Part shown: positions 59,459 to 64,000 of the stretch, one piece after another
Layout of the letters: each line of letters begins with the position of its first letter
How positions within the stretch are numbered: position 1 is the stretch's first letter
Source: Micromonospora fulviviridis
Lineage (GTDB): Bacteria > Actinomycetota > Actinomycetes > Mycobacteriales > Micromonosporaceae
Length of the DNA: 64,000 nucleotides
Reading direction: 5' to 3'
Assembly: GCF_014648395.1 (NCBI RefSeq)
Contig: NZ_BMRA01000003.1
Coordinates: forward strand, 219,933-283,932
Translations under genes and position numbers: made by a program
The notes under the pieces: generated by a model
What the model saw: the letters and a program-made list of their open reading frames with translations, nothing else
Database searches by the model: none
What the model was told of the DNA's origin: nothing

Positions 59459-60310
59459 GTGCAAATTGGCGTGAACGTACCGAACTTCGGCCCGGGCACC
59501 GACCCCGATGTGCTGCGACAGTGGGCGCAGACGGTCGAGGGCCTCGGCTTCGACCTGCTGATGGTCTCCGATCACATCGCGGTGACGCCGGACGTGGCCG
59601 AGCAGTATCCGGCGCCGTTCTACGAGCCGTTCACCACGCTGTCCTGGCTGGCCGGGGTGACCAGCCGGGTCCGGCTGGGCACCACGGTGCTCATCGTCCC
59701 GTACCGGCACCCGCTGCTCACCGCCCGGATGGCGGCGAACCTCAACCGGCTCAGCGGCGGCCGGCTCGTCCTCGGTGTCGGCGTCGGCTGGGCCCGGCAG
59801 GAGTTCGAGGCGCTCGGCGTGCCGTTCCGGCGGCGCGGCGCGCTGACCGACGAGTACCTGCACGCCATGCGCGACGCCTGGCGGAACACCGACGACTACG
59901 ACACGGCGGCGATCCCGGTGTGGGTCGGCGGCAACAGCGACGCCGGCATCCGTCGCGCGGTGCTGCTCGGTGACGCCTGGCACCCGCTGCGGGTCACGCC
60001 CGGATGGCTGGCGGACGCGGCCGGGCGGCTGAAGGCCACCGCCGATGAGCTGGGCCGTCCGGTGCCCGCGTTGATGCCGCGTATCGCGCTCCGGGAGACC
60101 CGGGAGGCGGTCACCGGCCCGGACCGGCTCGCCGGTGTCGGCACCATCGACCAGATCATCGCCGACATCGACCAGTTCCGTCTGCTCGGCGCGCAGACGG
60201 TGGTGCTGGACCCGTTCAACGGCGACCTGACCGAGATCCGTCAGCCCGAACGCGCCTGGCGGACCCTTGCGGCCGTGGCCGCGTACCACAGATCCCAGGA
60301 GGACCGATGA
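59459..60310 (+). CDS. LLM class F420-dependent oxidoreductase
   Basis: 283 residues of a luciferase-like TIM barrel: VQIGVNVPNFGPGTDPDVLR at the start, GFDLLMVSDHIAVTPDVAEQ, VRLGTTVLIVPYRHPLLTAR, and LSGGRLVLGVGVGWARQEFE, the F420-type signature. IPVWVGGNSDAGIRRAVLLG is also typical. It overlaps the deaminase gene by 4 bp (ATGA), giving a two-gene operon controlled by the divergent Lrp gene. The substrate is unknown, possibly a nitrogen heterocycle in view of the deaminase. Confidence 0.9.
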   Translation: MQIGVNVPNFGPGTDPDVLRQWAQTVEGLGFDLLMVSDHIAVTPDVAEQYPAPFYEPFTTLSWLAGVTSRVRLGTTVLIVPYRHPLLTARMAANLNRLSGGRLVLGVGVGWARQEFEALGVPFRRRGALTDEYLHAMRDAWRNTDDYDTAAIPVWVGGNSDAGIRRAVLLGDAWHPLRVTPGWLADAAGRLKATADELGRPVPALMPRIALRETREAVTGPDRLAGVGTIDQIIADIDQFRLLGAQTVVLDPFNGDLTEIRQPERAWRTLAAVAAYHRSQEDR

Positions 60311-60732
60311 CCCCCGACGACGAGACGTTTCTCCGCCGTGCCGTGGAACTCGCCAGCAGGGCCGGGGCGTCCGGTGAACGGCCGTTCGGCTCGTTGCTGG
60401 TCGCGGCGGACGGCACCGTCCTGATCGAGGACCACAACACCGTGGTTTCGGACTCGGACATCACCGCCCACCCGGAACTGAAGCTGGCCCGCTGGGCCGC
60501 TCGGGAGCTCGCCCCCGACATGGCGGCGGCCACCACGATGTTCACCAGTTGCCAGCCCTGCCCGATGTGCGCGACCGCGATCGCCCGCTCCGGCCTCGGC
60601 CGGGTGGTGTACGCCCTGTCCGCGGAACAGTTCGAGGAGGTCAAGCCGGCCACCCCGCCGCTGCCTCCGGTGCGCTACGAGGGGCCGGCGCTGTTCGACG
60701 AGGCGCGCCGGCCCATCGACGACTATTACTAG
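60307..60732 (+). CDS. Nucleoside/nucleobase deaminase (CDA fold)
   Basis: 141 residues, a cytidine-deaminase-like zinc enzyme. The zinc site has His55 and catalytic Glu57 in ITAHPELKLARWAA (HPE rather than the common HAE), and Cys85/Cys88 in FTSCQPCPMCATAIARSG. ASGERPFGSLLVAADGTVL at the start matches guanine/tRNA-type deaminases. It ends DDYY. The coupled F420-type oxidoreductase and Lrp regulator suggest a small catabolic operon; the base or analogue used is unknown. Confidence 0.9.
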   Translation: MTPDDETFLRRAVELASRAGASGERPFGSLLVAADGTVLIEDHNTVVSDSDITAHPELKLARWAARELAPDMAAATTMFTSCQPCPMCATAIARSGLGRVVYALSAEQFEEVKPATPPLPPVRYEGPALFDEARRPIDDYY

Positions 60733-60746
60733 ACGTCTCGCCGCCA

Positions 60747-60782
60747 CCGTGGAGAGTTGCCCCGCACGTCAACTCTCCACGG
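60747..60782. terminator. Bidirectional terminator between deaminase and HNH genes
   Basis: A perfect 13-bp stem (CCGTGGAGAGTTG with its complement) and a 10-nt loop between convergent genes, 14 bp past the deaminase stop. Confidence 0.85.
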
Positions 60783-60792
60783 ACCACAGGCG

Positions 60793-61452
60793 TCAGTAGG
60801 CGTAGGTGACGGAGATGGTGGCGGCGGGGCAGTTGTTGGCCCAGCTGGTCAGGGCGCTCTTCTCCGCGCTGTCCACGGTGAGCCGCCACCGGACCTTCAC
60901 GGCGACCCACTCGCCGATGTAGCGGCACCGGGCGGAGGCGTACGACGGCATCCAGGTGGCCGGGTCCTGGTCGCCCTTGGCCTGGTTGACGTTGTCGGTG
61001 ACGGCAGCCAGCGCGCGGGAGTCGCCCAGGTCGTTGGCGTACGCCTGGCGGCGGCTGGTGGTCCAGCTGCGGGCGCCGGAGTCCCAGGCCTCGGCGAGCG
61101 GGACCATGTGGTCGATGTCGAGGTCGCCGGTGAGCGTCCAGTAGGCGTTGTCGTAGTAGGAGTACCAGCGGCCGCCGGAGAGGGTGCAGGTGCCACTGAT
61201 CGTGGGCTTGGTGGTGGCCTCGGCGTAGAGGACCTCGTTGCGGGTGTTGCAGCCGTCGCCGTCGGCGTCGATCCAGTGTGGGAAGAGGTCGCGGCTGTAG
61301 CCGGTGCGGACCTCGGTGGCCACGGGGAGGCCGGCGACGGCGGTGGTCAGGGAGGCCGAGTAGCCGGCGGCCCAGGCGGGCTGGGTGAGGCCGAGGGTGG
61401 CGGCCAGGATCGCGGCGAGGCTGATGGCCGTGGCGCGCAGCGTGCGGGTCAT
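60793..61452 (-). CDS. Secreted HNH family endonuclease
   Basis: 219 residues. A signal peptide (MTRTLRATAISLAAILAATL then GLTQPAWAA) precedes a DUF1524-type HNH nuclease domain: LFPHWIDADGDGCNTRNEVL, then LDIDHMVPLAEAWDSGARSW with the catalytic DH, NDLGDSRALAAVTDNVNQAK, and CRYIGEWVAVKVRWRLTVDS. Extracellular nucleases of this kind are common in actinomycetes and degrade DNA/RNA for nutrients. The ATG at 61452 is the natural start, as the signal peptide begins there. Confidence 0.92.
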   Translation of the reverse strand: MTRTLRATAISLAAILAATLGLTQPAWAAGYSASLTTAVAGLPVATEVRTGYSRDLFPHWIDADGDGCNTRNEVLYAEATTKPTISGTCTLSGGRWYSYYDNAYWTLTGDLDIDHMVPLAEAWDSGARSWTTSRRQAYANDLGDSRALAAVTDNVNQAKGDQDPATWMPSYASARCRYIGEWVAVKVRWRLTVDSAEKSALTSWANNCPAATISVTYAY

Positions 61453-61669
61453 GGGACTCCATCCGGATGGGATTGGCAAGTGCTGGCACCCATATAGACA
61501 GAGATGGAAGTAGCGGTCTAGATCAAGTTTTGTGAACAGTGGATGACCACGAACGGGACGGACGCCGCGACGGGTGCGGAACCGGGCGGAGACGGCGGCG
61601 GCTCAGGTGTGTGCCGGCGGGGCGGGGGTAGACGCCGGGGGCAGCGGCGCGGCGAGACGGGAGGTCCCA

Positions 61670-63499
61670 GTGCAGTCGTACCCCGCGGTCGAGGACCACG
61701 GCCTGATCGGCGACCTCCAGACGGCGGCGCTGATCACCAAGGACGGCACGCTGGACTGGTTCTGCGCACCCCGGTTCGATTCGCCGAGCATCTTCGGTGG
61801 GCTGCTCGACCGGCGCCGCGGTGGCCACTTCCAGCTCTCACCGGACGGTGTCGACTACACCAGCAAGCAGCTCTACCTGCCGGGGACCCCGATCCTCATC
61901 ACCCGCTTCCTGAGCGCAGACGGGGTGGGCGAGCTGGTGGACTTCATGCCGGTCGCGGGCGACCGGGTCACCGACCACCACCGCCTGGTCCGGATGGTGC
62001 GGATGGTCCGCGGCAGCATGCGGTTCCGGTTGGAGTGCCGCCCGCGGTTCAACTACGGGCGGGACCGGCACGAGCTGGAGGTGCACCCGTCCGGCACGGT
62101 CTTCCGCAGTGGCGGGCTCTCCCTCACCGTGAGTCCCATCCGGTACGACGAACGCCTCTCCGACGAGCACGAGCGCGAGCGTACCGAGGAGGGTCTCCAC
62201 CTGGTCGCCACCCTGCACGAGGGCGAGGCCGGCGGCGTGGTCCTGGAGACGGGTGCCCCGGGACCACCGCGTTCCTACCCGCCCGAGGAGGCGCGCGAGT
62301 TGCTCGAACAGACGCGCGACTTCTGGCGGGGCTGGATCGGCCGGTCCTGCTACAAGGGGCGGTGGCGGGAGATGGTCGAGCGGTCGGCCATGACGCTCAA
62401 ACTCATGACGTACGCGCCGACCGGCGCCCTGATCGCCGCCCCCACCGCCGGGCTGCCCGAACAGGTGGGCGGCGAACGCAACTGGGACTACCGCTACACC
62501 TGGATCCGGGACGCGTCCTTCTCGGTGCACGCCCTGCTCAGCCTGGGCTTCACCGACGAGGCATGGCAGTACCAGCACTGGGTCGACGACCGGATCCGGG
62601 ACGCCGAGGCCGGGGGACTGCCGTTGCAGATCATGTACCGCGTCGACGGCTCGCCGGACCTGACCGAGGAGGTGCTCGACCACTTCGAGGGCTACCGCGG
62701 GTCCACGCCGGTCCGGATCGGCAACGGCGCGGCGAACCAGCTGCAACTCGACATCTACGGCGAGATGCTCAACTCCCTGCACCTGGCCAACGAGCACGGC
62801 CTGAAGGGCTCGCACGAGGGCTGGCGGGGCCTCGTCCGGATGATGGACTGGCTCTGCGCGCACTGGGACCAGCCCGAGGACGGGATCTGGGAGACGCGGG
62901 CCGGTCGGTACGACTTCACCTACGGGCGACTGATGTCGTGGGTGGCCCTGGACCGGGCCGTCCGGCTGGCCCACTGGCACGGGCGCCCCGCCGACGTCCT
63001 GCGGTGGACCGAGACGCGGAACCGGATCTACGAGCAGATCATGGCGCGCGGCTACCACTCCGGACGGCGGGCCTTCGTCCAGCACTACGCCACGGACGTG
63101 CTCGACGCGTCCCTGCTCGCCATGCCCTCACTCGGCCTCGTGGCGCCCACCGATCCGATGTGGCAGTCGACGCTGCGGGCCATCGACGGCGAGCTGGTCT
63201 CCGACAGCCTCGTCTACCGCTACGACCCCGCGGCCACGTCGGACGGCCTCGCCGGCAGGGAGAGCACCTTCACCATGTGCACCTTCTGGTACGTCGAGGC
63301 GCTGGCAGCATCGGGACGGCTCGACGACGCACAGCTGACCTTCGAGAAGATGCTCACCTACAGCAGTCAGCTGGGCCTCTACTCGGAGGAGATCACCCCG
63401 ACCGGGGAGCAGGCCGGCAATTTCCCGCAGGCGTTCAGCCACCTCTCCCTGATCAGCACCGCGGCGAACCTGGACCGGCTCCTCGACGCCCGCGGCTGA
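61670..63499 (+). CDS. Glycoside hydrolase family 15 protein (glucoamylase/trehalase-like)
   Basis: 609 residues from the GTG at 61670, with GGGAGGT upstream. An N-terminal trehalase/glucoamylase beta-domain (VQSYPAVEDHGLIGDLQTAA, TLDWFCAPRFDSPSIFGGLL) precedes an (alpha/alpha)6 barrel. Catalytic blocks are GGERNWDYRYTWIRDASFSV (about 268-287) and the general-acid region PEDGIWETRAGRYDFTYGRL (about 402-421). Members in actinobacteria hydrolyse trehalose or alpha-glucans; which substrate applies is unclear. No signal peptide, so cytosolic. The frame is open upstream to 61574, but that part is Gly/Ala-rich. Confidence 0.93.
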   Translation: MQSYPAVEDHGLIGDLQTAALITKDGTLDWFCAPRFDSPSIFGGLLDRRRGGHFQLSPDGVDYTSKQLYLPGTPILITRFLSADGVGELVDFMPVAGDRVTDHHRLVRMVRMVRGSMRFRLECRPRFNYGRDRHELEVHPSGTVFRSGGLSLTVSPIRYDERLSDEHERERTEEGLHLVATLHEGEAGGVVLETGAPGPPRSYPPEEARELLEQTRDFWRGWIGRSCYKGRWREMVERSAMTLKLMTYAPTGALIAAPTAGLPEQVGGERNWDYRYTWIRDASFSVHALLSLGFTDEAWQYQHWVDDRIRDAEAGGLPLQIMYRVDGSPDLTEEVLDHFEGYRGSTPVRIGNGAANQLQLDIYGEMLNSLHLANEHGLKGSHEGWRGLVRMMDWLCAHWDQPEDGIWETRAGRYDFTYGRLMSWVALDRAVRLAHWHGRPADVLRWTETRNRIYEQIMARGYHSGRRAFVQHYATDVLDASLLAMPSLGLVAPTDPMWQSTLRAIDGELVSDSLVYRYDPAATSDGLAGRESTFTMCTFWYVEALAASGRLDDAQLTFEKMLTYSSQLGLYSEEITPTGEQAGNFPQAFSHLSLISTAANLDRLLDARG

Positions 63500-63700
63500 C
63501 CGCCGGGCGGGAGAAACCCGCTGTGCCGCCCGGTCCGGCCCGCTACGGTGACCGGGGTACGGGTTACCGGCCCGGCCCGGGCGGGTAAACGCCCCCGACC
63601 AGCAGCGCGGGCCCCGGCCCGCCGTCCACGGCGGCGCCGCCCGGGAGATGCGGCTGTGACGTCCAAGGACGAGCATGGGGGTACGACGAGAGGGGCGGAG

Positions 63701-63880
63701 ATGACCGACGACATCGCTTCGAAGGTTCCGCCGGACCCGGCCCCCGTGCTGAGCGCGCCGGCCGGTCCACCGCCTGTCGGGCCGCCGAGCAGCTTGGACC
63801 TGTGGGCCCGGGCGCAGACGCTGCACCGCTGCTTCGGCGACGACGACGGCGAACCGCACATCATGCGCGGCCTGGACTGA
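63701..63880 (+). CDS. Small Pro-rich protein of unknown function
   Basis: 59 residues: MTDDIASKVPPDPAPVLSAP, a Pro-rich middle, then SSLDLWARAQTLHRCFGDDD and a short end. The ATG follows GAGGGGCGGAG. The C-terminal half looks like a helix with a single Cys. No family is recognised. The region 63500-63700 shows nothing else. Confidence 0.5.
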   Translation: MTDDIASKVPPDPAPVLSAPAGPPPVGPPSSLDLWARAQTLHRCFGDDDGEPHIMRGLD

Positions 63881-63931
63881 GGCCGCTCCACATGGCAGGC
63901 GCCCCGCGAGGGCGCCCGAACACGCGTGCGC

Positions 63932-64000
63932 TCAACCTGCGGTGGGCGGGCCCAGCCGGGCGGCCCGGCCGTGCAGGTAACGCTGCTGGGTGAGGTTCAT
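63932..64000 (-). CDS. C-terminal fragment of a gene continuing beyond the right edge
   Basis: The last 22 codons end ...NLTQQRYLHGRAARLGPPTAG with a TGA at 63934-63932. The protein's beginning lies to the right of the window (or at the Met on 64000-63998). No identification is possible. Confidence 0.4.
   Translation of the reverse strand: MNLTQQRYLHGRAARLGPPTAG

Overview
The window is chromosomal DNA of a very GC-rich actinomycete. Third codon positions are almost all G or C and GTG starts are common. Many genes have a TANNNT -10 box 6-8 nt before the start codon, the leaderless arrangement typical of actinobacteria. Mycothiol ligase (mshC), F420-type luciferase-like enzymes, an accessory SecA2, DUF3090 and SCO1664-family proteins all point to Actinobacteria. 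The overall style fits Micromonosporaceae, but that placement is inference.

Layout. 1-2.9 kb: 5' part of ctaD (cytochrome oxidase subunit I), an STAS/ATPase regulator and a DUF4383 membrane protein. 2.9-9.2 kb: two glycosyltransferases divergent from an oxidoreductase pair, then an ABC exporter. 9.3-15.4 kb: accessory secA2, a GAF-ANTAR regulator with a tiny coupled upstream ORF, and small enzymes. 15.4-18.1 kb: cysteine dioxygenase behind a striking AT-rich palindrome, a rhodanese, and two tandem receiver-less winged-helix regulators. 18.2-22.7 kb: kinase-like protein with a lost P-loop, a DksA/TraR zinc finger, two DUF72 proteins, DUF2267 and a PIG-L deacetylase. 22.9-24.5 kb: an Asp/Gly/Ala repeat protein coupled to a JmjC oxygenase. 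24.7-29.2 kb: a four-gene operon around a three-domain FtsK/EccC-like ATPase. 29.4-33 kb: NYN protein and a ClpC-type unfoldase operon. 33-40.5 kb: regulators, M20 peptidase, aldo/keto reductase, F420-type enzyme and uppP.

40.6-42.3 kb holds a secreted lysozyme-like protein and about 1.2 kb without genes but with several inverted repeats. 42.3-51.7 kb is a conserved actinobacterial core block: histidine phosphatase, DUF3090, SCO1664-family, mshC, GntR, PAC2 and metH. The last 12 bases of the metH coding strand plus the final stop base (a 13-base block) recur exactly at 58.88 kb. Between these copies lies a 7.2-kb segment with a broken integrase, LysE, a frameshifted Sel1 protein, a DHFR-like reductase, LtrA and an ApeA-type HEPN protein: a decayed integrated island carrying a probable phage-defence gene. 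After it, core-like DNA resumes: Lrp regulator, F420-type enzyme, deaminase, secreted HNH nuclease and a GH15 glucosidase.

The most promising candidates for undescribed biology are the repeat-protein/JmjC pair (22,966-24,536), the FtsK-like operon (24,706-29,190) and the metH-integrated island with ApeA (51,668-58,889). No tRNA, rRNA or CRISPR array was seen.
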